Source of the DNA: Clostridium sp. DSM 8431
GTDB lineage: Bacteria > Bacillota > Clostridia > Clostridiales > Clostridiaceae
DNA length: 36,394 bases
Direction of reading: 5' to 3'
Assembly: GCF_900116755.1 (NCBI RefSeq)
Contig: NZ_FPBY01000011.1
Coordinates: 1-36,394 of the forward strand
The notes under the pieces are model-generated. The model searched no databases. It saw only the letters and a list, made by a program, of their open reading frames with translations, and had not been told where the DNA came from. A program made the position numbers and the translations under genes. Below are positions 1 to 7,589 of this stretch, piece after piece. Every line of letters begins with the position of its first letter. Positions within the stretch are counted from its first letter, which is position 1.

Positions 1-2
1 TT

Positions 3-170
3 AAAGAAAAATCAAAGGAACGTTATAAAATAGAAGCAAAAAATAGTGAATTAAAGCATAGACATGGATATGATATAGCATCATCTTCAGGTCTAATTGC
101 CATGAAAATGCAAGGTGCGTTAGCAATATTCACGGTAAATGTTAAAAGAATATTGAAGTTATTAGGATAG
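3..170 (+). CDS. IS1182-like DDE transposase, C-terminal end (cut by window edge)
   Basis: Open frame from the window edge to TAG, 55 residues, starting KEKSKERYKIEAKNSELK and ending in a hydrophobic stretch rich in small residues and a KRILKLLG tail. The pattern of an R-Y/ExKN pair, then H-R-H-G-Y-D and a GAL-IFTVN-KR end is the usual C-terminus of IS1182-type DDE transposases. Only the 3' end is present, so activity cannot be judged. It is followed by a hairpin terminator and then a terminal palindrome, as expected for the right end of an insertion sequence. Recognised by motif memory only. Confidence 0.7.
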   Translation, partial: KEKSKERYKIEAKNSELKHRHGYDIASSSGLIAMKMQGALAIFTVNVKRILKLLG

Positions 171-200
171 AAATCCTAATAAAGCACAAAAAACTAAACA

Positions 201-250
201 AAAAGGGAGTTAATGTAACTAAAATTTATTAGTTTAATTAACTCCTTTTT
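201..250 (+). terminator. Rho-independent terminator of the transposase gene
   Basis: Long inverted repeat: AAAGGGAGTTAAT on the left pairs with ATTAACTCCTTTTT on the right (one mismatch), with an inner AACTAA/TTAGTT stem, ending in a T run. Confidence 0.75.
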
Positions 251-264
251 GATTTTGGAATAGC

Positions 265-294
265 GCACTAGAAAAACTTAAAGTTTTTCAGTGC
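265..294. repeat. Subterminal palindrome at the right end of the IS1182-like element
   Basis: GCACT-A-GAAAAACTT is followed after one base by AAGTTTTTC and AGTGC, a near-perfect 30-bp palindrome about 95 bp past the transposase stop. The element probably ends just after it, around 294-297 (AGTGCCCTC). The next gene frame begins inside this palindrome, which supports an insertion boundary here. The left end of the element is outside the window. Confidence 0.55.
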
Positions 295-1286
295 CCTCAT
301 ACTGGAAAATGGCCTTTTTTATTGGTTTAGGTATTTTTTTTATTTTATCTTTTAACATTATGATTAATAATATAAATTTTGTATCTCAGAATATTTCTAA
401 TTTTACTGGAAACGAAATAATGAGGCAGGAATTTGTAATATATTTTTTATCATGGTTAATACTATTTTCAGTATACTTTGCTATTACAGGATTAGATAAA
501 AAAAGCTCTATGTTTTTCTTATATAGTGGCCCTTTTTCTAGAGAAGAAATTAAAAGAAATCAAATATTATTCTTATTTATTATAAACATTTTTATTTGTT
601 TAACCTATGCATATATTTTTATTTGTGTTAGCTACAGAAATAAAGATATAATAATGTACATTTCAAACTATTATAAAATGTTTATAAAAGATATTTCAAG
701 ACTTTTTATATCAGGGACAGCATTTATTTCTTATATTATATTAATGGATACCTTATTTTCTAGTGTAGTATTAGAAATTATTATTATAATAACAGAACCT
801 TTTTTATTTTTTATAGGTATAAATCTTGCAAATAGTGTATGCATAAATTTATCTGGCTTAGATATTTCTCAGAGTACAATTATTAGGAAAATATATGAAA
901 TTATTTATTGCATTTATGGATACTTTGTAGGTGAAATTAAGCCTGAATATTATAAATATACAGAATTACAAACTATTCCTTTTATATTTATACTTATACT
1001 TAGTATGTTTATCTTAGCTTGGTTTTTAAATAAATCTGCAAAGATAAATAACAGTAATAAATTATTCATTATTGAAAAAGCACAAGTAATAGTAGAGTTT
1101 TCTTTTATATCTGTATTGGTTTTATTTTTTGCTAATATTTTAATAAAAATATTATTTGAAGGAAATTATTTAAATATTACTAAGGGTACATCTAACGCAA
1201 TTTCTTATATTGTATTACTATCAAATTTTATCTTAATAGGTGCACTTGTTAAGTTTGCAAACAAAAGATTAAAGAAATATATTTAA
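291..1286 (+). CDS. Polytopic membrane protein, ABC-2-like permease, 5'-truncated by IS
   Basis: About 330 residues with roughly eight hydrophobic segments and a cytoplasmic loop containing SGPFSREEIKRNQ, as in clostridial ABC-2-type exporter permeases; the exact family is not certain. The first GTG (291) lies inside the IS terminal palindrome and has no ribosome binding site. Host-like sequence seems to start near residue 4 (YWKMAFFIGLGIFF), which resembles the first membrane helix of such permeases after a missing short cytoplasmic N-terminus. The likely upstream ATP-binding partner is not in the window. I infer that the IS removed the native start, so the protein may not be made. The C-terminal half is intact and the stop is clean. 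Confidence 0.6.
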   Translation: MPSYWKMAFFIGLGIFFILSFNIMINNINFVSQNISNFTGNEIMRQEFVIYFLSWLILFSVYFAITGLDKKSSMFFLYSGPFSREEIKRNQILFLFIINIFICLTYAYIFICVSYRNKDIIMYISNYYKMFIKDISRLFISGTAFISYIILMDTLFSSVVLEIIIIITEPFLFFIGINLANSVCINLSGLDISQSTIIRKIYEIIYCIYGYFVGEIKPEYYKYTELQTIPFIFILILSMFILAWFLNKSAKINNSNKLFIIEKAQVIVEFSFISVLVLFFANILIKILFEGNYLNITKGTSNAISYIVLLSNFILIGALVKFANKRLKKYI

Positions 1287-1364
1287 AATTGACATAATTT
1301 TATTAACAAAACTTACTCTATTTGAATAGTATATATTAATCTAATGAATAGGGGTTGAGTTACT

Positions 1365-1604
1365 ATGTCAAAGAGAAATAGAAATCAATGCTGTTGTTGT
1401 ACTAATAACTGCTGCACAAGAAGATGCAATTCAGGATGTGGATGCAATAATGGATATGGATACGGATACAATAATGGTTTTGGCGGATTCGGTGGATATG
1501 GTGGATTTGGTTATAATTCATGGTTTCCAATTATATGGATTCTATTATTATTCGGATTTGGTGGATTCGGATTTGGTGGATTCGGCGGTGGCTGGTTCTG
1601 TTAA
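1365..1604 (+). CDS. Small Cys/Gly-rich protein with one membrane segment
   Basis: 79 residues in three zones: a basic Cys-rich head (residues 1-27, ten Cys in CCCC, CC and CxC clusters), a Gly/Tyr/Phe repeat region (28-51) and a hydrophobic WFPIIWILLLFGFGG segment followed by (GFGG)n and a final Cys. GGGGTTGAG sits 8-9 nt before the ATG. The composition recalls the tiny YjcZ-like and spore-coat Gly-rich proteins of Firmicutes, but I cannot assign a family. It is monocistronic, with its own terminator. The Cys clusters suggest cross-linking or metal binding, which is only inference. Confidence 0.6.
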   Translation: MSKRNRNQCCCCTNNCCTRRCNSGCGCNNGYGYGYNNGFGGFGGYGGFGYNSWFPIIWILLLFGFGGFGFGGFGGGWFC

Positions 1605-1649
1605 AAAATTAGCTAATTGACAATTTATTAGTTAGCTTTAGTTCTTTAG

Positions 1650-1684
1650 AATGCGGATTAATATTAATCCGCATTTTATTTTCT
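1650..1684 (+). terminator. Rho-independent terminator
   Basis: Perfect 26-bp palindrome (AATGCGGATTAAT and its complement, 1650-1675) followed by TTATTTTCTTTT. It closes the small Cys/Gly-rich gene. Confidence 0.85.
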
Positions 1685-1750
1685 TTTATTTGATATTTAT
1701 TTGTCTTAAGGATATAATTCTAATGAGTAATATAATGGAGTGATAATTTT

Positions 1751-2461
1751 ATGGAAGAAAGATTACAGAAATATATGGCATCCTGCGGAGTTGCCTCAAG
1801 AAGAAAATGCGAAGAATTAATTTTAGATAAAAAGGTTAAAGTTAATGGATTAGTAATAGAAGAGCTTGGAACTAAAGTTACACCTGGAAAAGATGTAGTT
1901 GAATATAACGGAAAAATAATAGAACCAGAAAAAAGACATGTTTACATAATGCTTAACAAGCCTGAAGGAATAATAACTTCAGCAAAGGACGAAAAGGGTA
2001 GAGAAACAGTTGTAGATTTAATTAATGTAGATGAAAGAATTTACCCAATAGGAAGACTGGATTATGATAGTTCAGGTCTTATTATTTTAACAAATGATGG
2101 AGAAGTATATAATAAGATAATTCATCCTAGAGAAAAGATTATGAAGAAGTACATTGTTGTTGCAAAGGGAGAATTCTCAAGTGCAGACCTTAATAAATTC
2201 CAAAAGGGAATAGATATTGGGGGATATGTTACAGCACCTGCCAAAATAAAAGTATTAAAATATGAAGATGATAAATCTACAGTTGAAATAGGTATTCATG
2301 AAGGGAAAAACAGACAAATTAGAAGAATGTGTTCAGCAGTAGGTCATGAAGTTTTAGCTCTTAAGAGAGTGCAGATAGGAGAAATAAAACTTGGCTATTT
2401 AAAAAGAGGAGAATACAGAGATTTAACTAAAGCTGAACTTGATTATATAAAAACTTTATAG
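1751..2461 (+). CDS. rluB: Ribosomal large subunit pseudouridine synthase B-like
   Basis: 236 residues. The N-terminal S4 RNA-binding domain (about 1-60) begins MEERLQKYMASCGVASRRKCEE. The RsuA/RluB catalytic domain follows, with the signature GRLDYDSSGLIILTNDG in which Asp104 is the expected nucleophile, and the late motif GKNRQIRRMC. It isomerises a uridine in 23S rRNA during ribosome maturation. The ATG is preceded by a GGAG at 1737-1740. It is followed 21 nt later by a methyltransferase gene with its own AGGAGG site, so the two RNA-modification genes are probably cotranscribed. Length is normal for the family. RluB and RluE/RsuA-type paralogs are hard to separate by sequence alone. Confidence 0.88.
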   Translation: MEERLQKYMASCGVASRRKCEELILDKKVKVNGLVIEELGTKVTPGKDVVEYNGKIIEPEKRHVYIMLNKPEGIITSAKDEKGRETVVDLINVDERIYPIGRLDYDSSGLIILTNDGEVYNKIIHPREKIMKKYIVVAKGEFSSADLNKFQKGIDIGGYVTAPAKIKVLKYEDDKSTVEIGIHEGKNRQIRRMCSAVGHEVLALKRVQIGEIKLGYLKRGEYRDLTKAELDYIKTL

Positions 2462-2482
2462 AAGCTTTAGGAGGATATAAAT

Positions 2483-3025
2483 ATGTTTAAGTATGTTTCA
2501 GATGTTAGTGTTATAAGTCATTCTATAATAAAAAATTTTTTAGAAAGAAAAGTTACAGCTATTGATGGAACTTTAGGAAATGGCCATGATACAGATTTTT
2601 TAGCAGATAATTTTGAAAAAGTTTATGCCTTTGATATTCAAAAGCAGGCCTGTGATAATTATATAGAAAAGAATATTCAAAATGTAACTGTTATAAATGA
2701 TTCTCACAGTAATTTTGAAGAATATATAAAGGAAGAAGTAGACTGTATAATGTATAATCTTGGCTTCTTACCAGGAGGAGATAAGACAATTACAACTATG
2801 CATAAAAGTTCTTTAAAAAGTATTAAGGATGGATTAGAACTTTTAGCATCAGGAGGTATAATGACAATATGTATTTATACTGGTCATGATGAAGGAAAGA
2901 AAGAAGAAAGTTGCATAATGGAATTTTTAAGAGAACTTCCAAAAAATAAATTTGGAGTTATGGAACATAGATTTATTAATAGAAAAAATAACCCTCCTGC
3001 CCTTGTGGTAGTAGAAAAAAAGTAA
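2483..3025 (+). CDS. mnmM: Class I SAM methyltransferase, MnmM (YtqB) family
   Basis: 180 residues, the usual length for YtqB-type methyltransferases. The SAM-binding motif DGTLGNGHDT lies at 28-37 and the family hallmark YNLGFLPGGDK at 91-101, followed by the T-T-HKSSLKSI segment. The C-terminus HRFINRKNNPPALVVVEKK matches the usual ending. MnmM methylates the wobble-uridine modification of tRNA (nm5s2U34 to mnm5s2U34) in Firmicutes that lack MnmC. An AGGAGG lies about 8 nt upstream of the ATG, and the gene is 21 nt after rluB. Both neighbours modify RNA, which fits a translation-maintenance pair. Confidence 0.85.
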   Translation: MFKYVSDVSVISHSIIKNFLERKVTAIDGTLGNGHDTDFLADNFEKVYAFDIQKQACDNYIEKNIQNVTVINDSHSNFEEYIKEEVDCIMYNLGFLPGGDKTITTMHKSSLKSIKDGLELLASGGIMTICIYTGHDEGKKEESCIMEFLRELPKNKFGVMEHRFINRKNNPPALVVVEKK

Positions 3026-3135
3026 GATGATTTATTAACAAATTTCAATTAATATTGAATAGACGTGAATAAAATGATAAAATTAAATTGCAATTTTAAA
3101 TAGTAATTTGATATATATGATAGGGTGAATGGTTA

Positions 3136-4032
3136 ATGGAAAAGGATAAAAATGATCAAAGTAAAGATTTAATGAGAATAATCCAAGTTAAGTTTCCAAA
3201 ACTTAGTAAGGGACAGAAACTTATTGCGGAGTACATATTAAAAAATTATGATAAGGCAGCTTTTATGACTGCAGCAAAGCTTGGAGATTCTGTAGGTGTA
3301 TCTGAATCTACAGTAGTAAGATTTGCAAATGAATTAGGATTTTTAGGTTATCCTAAATTACAAAAAGCTCTTCAAGAGCTAATAAAAAATAAGCTAACAA
3401 CTGTTCAAAGATTAGAGCTTTCAAAGGACCTTATTTCTGATGGAGATACTTTAAAGGGAGTATTAAAGGCAGATATGGAAAATATAAGAGCAACTCTTGA
3501 AAAGATAAACCCTTATACCTTTGAACAAGTTTTAAATTCAATTTTTGAAGCAAAGAAAATATATATAATAGGCCTTAGAAGTTCTACAGCTCTTGCTGAA
3601 TTCTTAGGATTTTATTTGAATATAATTCTTCAAAATGTAAGAATAGTAAGCTACGGAATTTCAGACATTTTTGAACAAATGATTAATGTGGGAGAAGGAG
3701 ATTTAGTTATAGGGATTGGTTTCCCAAGATATGCAACAAAAACTATAGATGCCTTAGATTTTTCTAAGAGAAGAGGAGCTAAGGTTTTAGCACTTACAGA
3801 TAGTTTATTATCTCCACTTGCTTCACATGCAGATTATACGTTAATAGCTCAAAGTAATATGGCTTCATTTGTTGATTCATTAGTAGCACCTTTATCAGTA
3901 ATAAATGCACTTATAATAGCAGTAGGAATGAGAGAAAAGGAAAGTATTTCAGATACATTTACAAATCTTGAACTTATTTGGAGAGATTATAATGTGTACT
4001 CATATAATAACCGTAATATGATGGACGAGTAG
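3136..4032 (+). CDS. MurR/RpiR family transcriptional regulator
   Basis: 298 residues. The N-terminal HTH_6 domain (about 10-90) has the helix-turn-helix AAKLGDSVGVSESTVVRFANELGFLGYPKLQ. A C-terminal SIS domain follows (about 125-260) with IYIIGLRSSTALAEFLGFYL and GDLVIGIGFPRYATKTIDAL, which binds phosphosugars. Family members usually control amino-sugar or sugar-phosphate catabolism, but no such operon is adjacent. The N-terminus MEKDKNDQSKDLMRII is a little extended. The gene is monocistronic between an upstream gap of about 110 nt and a strong bidirectional terminator shared with the convergent cellulase gene. Its ligand and targets cannot be inferred from the window. Confidence 0.85.
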   Translation: MEKDKNDQSKDLMRIIQVKFPKLSKGQKLIAEYILKNYDKAAFMTAAKLGDSVGVSESTVVRFANELGFLGYPKLQKALQELIKNKLTTVQRLELSKDLISDGDTLKGVLKADMENIRATLEKINPYTFEQVLNSIFEAKKIYIIGLRSSTALAEFLGFYLNIILQNVRIVSYGISDIFEQMINVGEGDLVIGIGFPRYATKTIDALDFSKRRGAKVLALTDSLLSPLASHADYTLIAQSNMASFVDSLVAPLSVINALIIAVGMREKESISDTFTNLELIWRDYNVYSYNNRNMMDE

Positions 4033-4036
4033 TATA

Positions 4037-4085
4037 ATTTAAGCCTAAACAAGATAGAAGTTATATTGTTTAGGCTTAAATTTTA
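4037..4085. terminator. Terminator between convergent regulator and cellulase genes
   Basis: Perfect 16-bp arms (ATTTAAGCCTAAACAA, 4037-4052, with complement 4066-4081) followed on the + strand by TTTTATTT. The minus-strand T run is weaker, so it is best as a + terminator but likely serves both genes. Confidence 0.8.
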
Positions 4086-4095
4086 TTTAGGTTAT

Positions 4096-5649
4096 CTAGT
4101 CAAATTTATACTCAAAATTACTAATTACTTTTCCAGTGCCTTGAATAGAAATAACTATAGAAGAATTTGCGAGGATAGTTGTTTTCCAAGCTTGAGGTGT
4201 AACAACATAATATCCATTTTCTTCAGTTATCTTAACATCCCAGTAATTAGTAAACACAATATCATTTTTCTTTATCTTAAAAGACCAATTGTTAATGTCA
4301 CTTGAAGTGTTATTTTTTAAAGTGAAATCAGCTTGGTAAGCACCGCCCCAATCATTAATTTTTGAAGTTATTGAAATCTTTTCATTATCTGTTGGAGTAG
4401 TAGTTTCTGTACCAGGATTAGTATTACCACTGTCTGGTTTAGTATTGCCTGAATCAGGGTTGGTTACATCTGTGCTTGGTTTATCATCTTCAGTAGCTTC
4501 AGGATGTACATTTTTATATCCTCTAATTAAAGCATCTTTAATATCACTAAAGTACCAGTTTAAAGTACTTCTATTTAGTAATCCAAAAGTTTCACCCTTA
4601 TTAGTTTCAGCATAGTTGTTATCCCACCATACACAAGGAATACCTCTCTTTTGAGCAGCTGTAACATAATATTCAGCAAGCTCTGCTCTTGAAGAAGTAT
4701 TATTTTTATTTATAGAACCAAATTCACCAATAACAACAGGAACTCCTTTAGATTTAAAAGTATTTAAGTAAGAATCTAATTCTACATCTAAAGAATATTT
4801 GTCATAAGAACTTCCCCATGTGTTAACTGAATTGCTGCTTGTGTCCATAGCAAAGAAGTAAGGAGAATATGCATGAACAGATGCAATTACATTTTTATCA
4901 TCTGGAACTTTAAAATCATTCATTGTAGTAGATGAACCAGAAGCTGCATAAGTTGGCATCATAACAGCTCTAGATAAGTTATTACCACCAGTTTTTCTTA
5001 TAGATTCTAAAGCAGCTGCGTTATATTTATTTACAACATCACGAGATTCACTTGTACCACCTGTCCATTCATAAGGAGTTCCTTCAAGTCTTGGTTCGTT
5101 AAGAGTTTCAAATATTAAATGATCATCATAATCTTTGAAAGCTTCAGATATTTGAGTCCAAAGAGTTTTTAGTTTTGGAGTTACTGAAGATTCTTTAGCG
5201 TAAGTTGGAATAACCCAGTTTCCTTCATGATGAGTATTTAAGATAACATAAAGATCATCTGCTATACAATAATCAACAACTTCTTTAACTCTCTTTACCC
5301 ATTCTTCATTAAGTTTGTTATTACCATCTAAGTGTTCTCCCCAAGTAGTTGGTATTCTTATGGTTTTAAATCCAGCATTTTTGATTTTATCAATCATAGC
5401 CTTTGTAGTAACAGGATTTCCCCAGCCTGTTTCAAAGGATATTGGTGAAGTATTATAAGACAGGTTAGTAATCTTAGCATCTAAAGTATTTCCAAGATTC
5501 CACCCAACTCCCATTTCCTGCACAATTTCACTTGCAGATCTCATAGAAGCAGCTTGTACTTCAAGAGGATTTCTTGAAATTGAAAGTGATGAGAAAATAA
5601 TTGTTGCTCCAGCAATGATAGAACAAGTTTTTAATAAAGATCTTTTCAT
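4096..5649 (-). CDS. Secreted endoglucanase: GH5 catalytic domain + Thr/Pro linker + CBM2
   Basis: 517 residues. A signal peptide ends near VQAAS (residues 1-35). The GH5 domain runs about 36-380, opening GVGWNLGNTLDA as in GH5_4. Glu185 in TLNEPR is the acid/base and Glu309 in VVIGEFGS the nucleophile; IRIPTTW (98-104), NTHHEG and CVWWDNN are also present. A D/P/T/N/G-rich linker (about 385-422) joins a C-terminal CBM2 (424-517) with spaced Trp for cellulose binding. There is no dockerin or SLH domain, so it acts as a free secreted enzyme on beta-1,4-glucan. The layout matches Clostridium cellulovorans EngD. GGGAG lies 8 nt before the ATG. It is transcribed alone, and the esterase at 15.9 kb could cooperate with it on plant wall. 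Confidence 0.93.
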   Translation of the reverse strand: MKRSLLKTCSIIAGATIIFSSLSISRNPLEVQAASMRSASEIVQEMGVGWNLGNTLDAKITNLSYNTSPISFETGWGNPVTTKAMIDKIKNAGFKTIRIPTTWGEHLDGNNKLNEEWVKRVKEVVDYCIADDLYVILNTHHEGNWVIPTYAKESSVTPKLKTLWTQISEAFKDYDDHLIFETLNEPRLEGTPYEWTGGTSESRDVVNKYNAAALESIRKTGGNNLSRAVMMPTYAASGSSTTMNDFKVPDDKNVIASVHAYSPYFFAMDTSSNSVNTWGSSYDKYSLDVELDSYLNTFKSKGVPVVIGEFGSINKNNTSSRAELAEYYVTAAQKRGIPCVWWDNNYAETNKGETFGLLNRSTLNWYFSDIKDALIRGYKNVHPEATEDDKPSTDVTNPDSGNTKPDSGNTNPGTETTTPTDNEKISITSKINDWGGAYQADFTLKNNTSSDINNWSFKIKKNDIVFTNYWDVKITEENGYYVVTPQAWKTTILANSSIVISIQGTGKVISNFEYKFD

Positions 5650-5676
5650 AGTTTAATCATCTCCCTTATTTCTTTG

Positions 5677-5727
5677 ATGTAATTATTTACATAAATTCAA
5701 TATAATATCTTAAAGAAATAAATTCAA
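5677..5727 (-). promoter_or_regulatory. Cellulase promoter with palindrome over the start site
   Basis: On the minus strand, TTGAAT (5727-5722), a 17-nt spacer and TATATT (5704-5699) form a sigma-A-like promoter. An inverted repeat ATGTAA-N4-TTACAT (5692-5677) lies at about +1 to +16, where a bound repressor would block initiation. The regulator is unknown and no clear cre site was seen. Confidence 0.45.
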
Positions 5728-5964
5728 TAATAATTCGTGAAAGTGTGCTATTAATACATAAAGTTAGTCATTGTTATTAATAAAAATTAGAATACTACCA
5801 GTTTTAGCATTACCAGCATGTAAAATAACATAAATTTTTCTTTTATAATTTTTATATTTATTCTATAATGAACAGTATAGTTGATTTGTATTGCTATGAA
5901 GAATTTCAGATTAAAAGGTTATATCAGTTAAAGAATACATTAAGAATATTTAAGAAGGTTTTTT
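5728..5964. other. AT-rich divergent intergenic region, no gene seen
   Basis: Between the cellulase promoter and the acetyltransferase gene. No RNA structure or coding frame with a ribosome binding site was seen. TATAAT-like sequence near 5870 may serve the downstream gene. Confidence 0.4.
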
Positions 5965-6471
5965 ATGAATAATACAATTGAAATAAAAGGAAAAAGGCTT
6001 AGAATAACTTCTACAAAAATTGAAGAGGCAGCTTTATATTATGAAAACTTTACTGAAGAGGTAGTAAAATACCAGCTTGCAAATTCTTTTAAGTCTATAA
6101 AAGAAGCTGAAAGTTTTTTGCAGGAATTTATAAATTTAAGTATAAAGGGTGATAATACTATGCTTAGCTTGTGGAATGAAGAAGATAAGTTTGTTGGAAG
6201 TATAGAGCTTTATAATTTGAAGGATGAATGTCCGGAAGTTGGAATTTGGATATGTGAAGATGAAAGAAAAAAGGGATATGCTTATGAAGCTTTACTTCTT
6301 ATAAAAGATTTTTTAAAAGAAAATTATAAGATAGAAGGACTTATTTTTGCAGCTGATATTTTAAATATACCAAGTTTACAGTTAATAAAAAAGCTTAATG
6401 GAAAAAAGATGAGCTTTGATATTGTATCAGATTTTGGAAAGGTGCTTAAGCTAGAAAGCTATATATTTTAA
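5965..6471 (+). CDS. GNAT-family N-acetyltransferase (RimJ/RimL-like)
   Basis: 168 residues with an Acetyltransf_3-type pattern: the N-terminal strand IEIKGKRLRIT, the central strand MLSLWNEEDKFVGSIELYNL, then EVGIWICEDERKKGYAYEALLLIKDFL, in which ERKKGYAYEA is the acetyl-CoA pyrophosphate-binding loop (R/Q-x-x-G-x-A). A late LNIPSLQLIKKLNGKK helix matches the N-x-x-S-x-x-L-x-x-K motif of the fold. It transfers acetyl from acetyl-CoA to an amino group; the substrate is unknown. AGAAGG lies 7 nt before the ATG. It is monocistronic with a shared terminator. Confidence 0.82.
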   Translation: MNNTIEIKGKRLRITSTKIEEAALYYENFTEEVVKYQLANSFKSIKEAESFLQEFINLSIKGDNTMLSLWNEEDKFVGSIELYNLKDECPEVGIWICEDERKKGYAYEALLLIKDFLKENYKIEGLIFAADILNIPSLQLIKKLNGKKMSFDIVSDFGKVLKLESYIF

Positions 6472-6525
6472 AGGGCATGTAGTTTTGAACAGTCTATTTT
6501 GTTCAAAATTACATACCCTTTTATT
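6471..6525. terminator. Terminator between convergent acetyltransferase and EamA genes
   Basis: Twenty-base arms 6471-6490 and 6501-6520 pair with one G-U or mismatch (AAGGGCATGTAG versus ACATACCCTT and the inner TTTTGAAC/GTTCAAAA), followed by TTATTTTAT. It overlaps the acetyltransferase stop codon by one base. Confidence 0.8.
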
Positions 6526-7479
6526 TTATGCTGCCTTTTTAAGCTTAATATTTTTATTATTTTTAAGTGATGGAAGTATTGATGTCATTGAACCACACAA
6601 TATTAATAATATACCTATAAGCATATTAAAAGATAAAGATTCTTTTAAGATTATTAAAGCTAGTATTGGAGCTAAAATTGGTTTGAAGAAAAATACTAAA
6701 GATGTCTTAGTTGCTGAAGTTTTTTCTAGAGCCTTAAAATAGCATGCATAACCTATACCAGTATTTATTATACATATATAAATCATTACTGGAAGTGTAG
6801 ACATGGTAAACCCTGATGATAATGGTATTTTTGAAAAGATTTGAAGATTGTGGTTTAAGAAGAATTCTGAAATGCTTTCTATATGTGTTAGTAAGATCAG
6901 CATAAGCATTTCTAAGCTTCCAAAAATAAAGTTAAAGCATGTTACAACAATTCCTCCATATTTAGCACATTTCTTTTTTCCACATACTCCATATAAAGCA
7001 AAGGTTAGAGTTGAAGCTATAGTTAGTGTTATTCCTAAAGGATCTAACTTTGTACTTAAAGGATTAATTATTATAACACTTCCTAAAATTTCTAGAATTA
7101 AAGCTATAATATTGTTTGTATAAATTGCTTCTTTTAATAGGAAGTATGAAGAAATTGTTACAAAGACTGGATTGCAGCTAAATAAAACTGCTACAACAGA
7201 GGCTTTAGTATAAAGAACTGATAATTGATATAAGCCCATACTTATAGTTGTTCCTAAAAAACCTAGAAGGGCAAAGAATATGTAATCTTCTTTATCAATA
7301 GAAAGATTCTTTTTTATAAGAGCTTTTAAGGCAAAAGGCATTAAGAATAGACCACCAACAAAGAATCTTATAAAGGTAACTTCAATAGGATTAAAACTTC
7401 CTGTAACTAACTTTAAAGCTATTTCCATGGTACTAAAAATAATAGTAGTTAAGAAGATATATGTATAGTCTTCTTTCAT
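6526..7479 (-). CDS. EamA/DMT superfamily transporter
   Basis: 317 residues and about ten hydrophobic helices in two homologous EamA halves (about 5-140 and 150-295). The first half has SFNPIEVTFIRFFVGGLFLMPFAL and the tract YQLSVLYTKASVVAVLFSCNPVFVTI; the second has YACYFKALEKTSATKTSLVFFFKPILAPILALIILKESL, the usual end of each repeat. Such proteins export amino acids or other metabolites by proton antiport, and the substrate cannot be read from sequence. GGAGGA lies 6 nt before the ATG. It is divergent from a second EamA gene, with overlapping promoters. Confidence 0.85.
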   Translation of the reverse strand: MKEDYTYIFLTTIIFSTMEIALKLVTGSFNPIEVTFIRFFVGGLFLMPFALKALIKKNLSIDKEDYIFFALLGFLGTTISMGLYQLSVLYTKASVVAVLFSCNPVFVTISSYFLLKEAIYTNNIIALILEILGSVIIINPLSTKLDPLGITLTIASTLTFALYGVCGKKKCAKYGGIVVTCFNFIFGSLEMLMLILLTHIESISEFFLNHNLQIFSKIPLSSGFTMSTLPVMIYICIINTGIGYACYFKALEKTSATKTSLVFFFKPILAPILALIILKESLSFNMLIGILLILCGSMTSILPSLKNNKNIKLKKAA

Positions 7480-7501
7480 AATATTCCTCCTTTAGCTTTT
7501 A

Positions 7502-7550
7502 ATTGTAAAATTACAATGTTTAGTATATAATGTGGATAATTATTAGTCAA
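7502..7550. promoter_or_regulatory. Overlapping divergent promoters with shared operator
   Basis: Plus strand: TTGTAA (7503-7508), 17 nt, TATAAT (7526-7531). Minus strand: TTGACT (7550-7545), 17 nt, TATACT (7527-7522). The inverted repeat ATTGTA-N4-TACAAT (7502-7517) covers the plus -35 and lies just downstream of the minus start, so one regulator could control both transporter genes. Confidence 0.5.
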
Positions 7551-7589
7551 CTTATACATATTACTGTAGGAAGAGAGGAAAGAAAGTAG

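Noticed and set aside
1438-1620. Frame of 60 codons inside the Cys/Gly-rich gene
   Set aside because: An alternative frame of the repetitive Gly codons, with no ribosome binding site of its own.
6485-7123. Plus-strand frames antisense to the EamA gene
   Set aside because: They lie inside the strongly supported minus-strand transporter, lack ribosome binding sites and show no family features.
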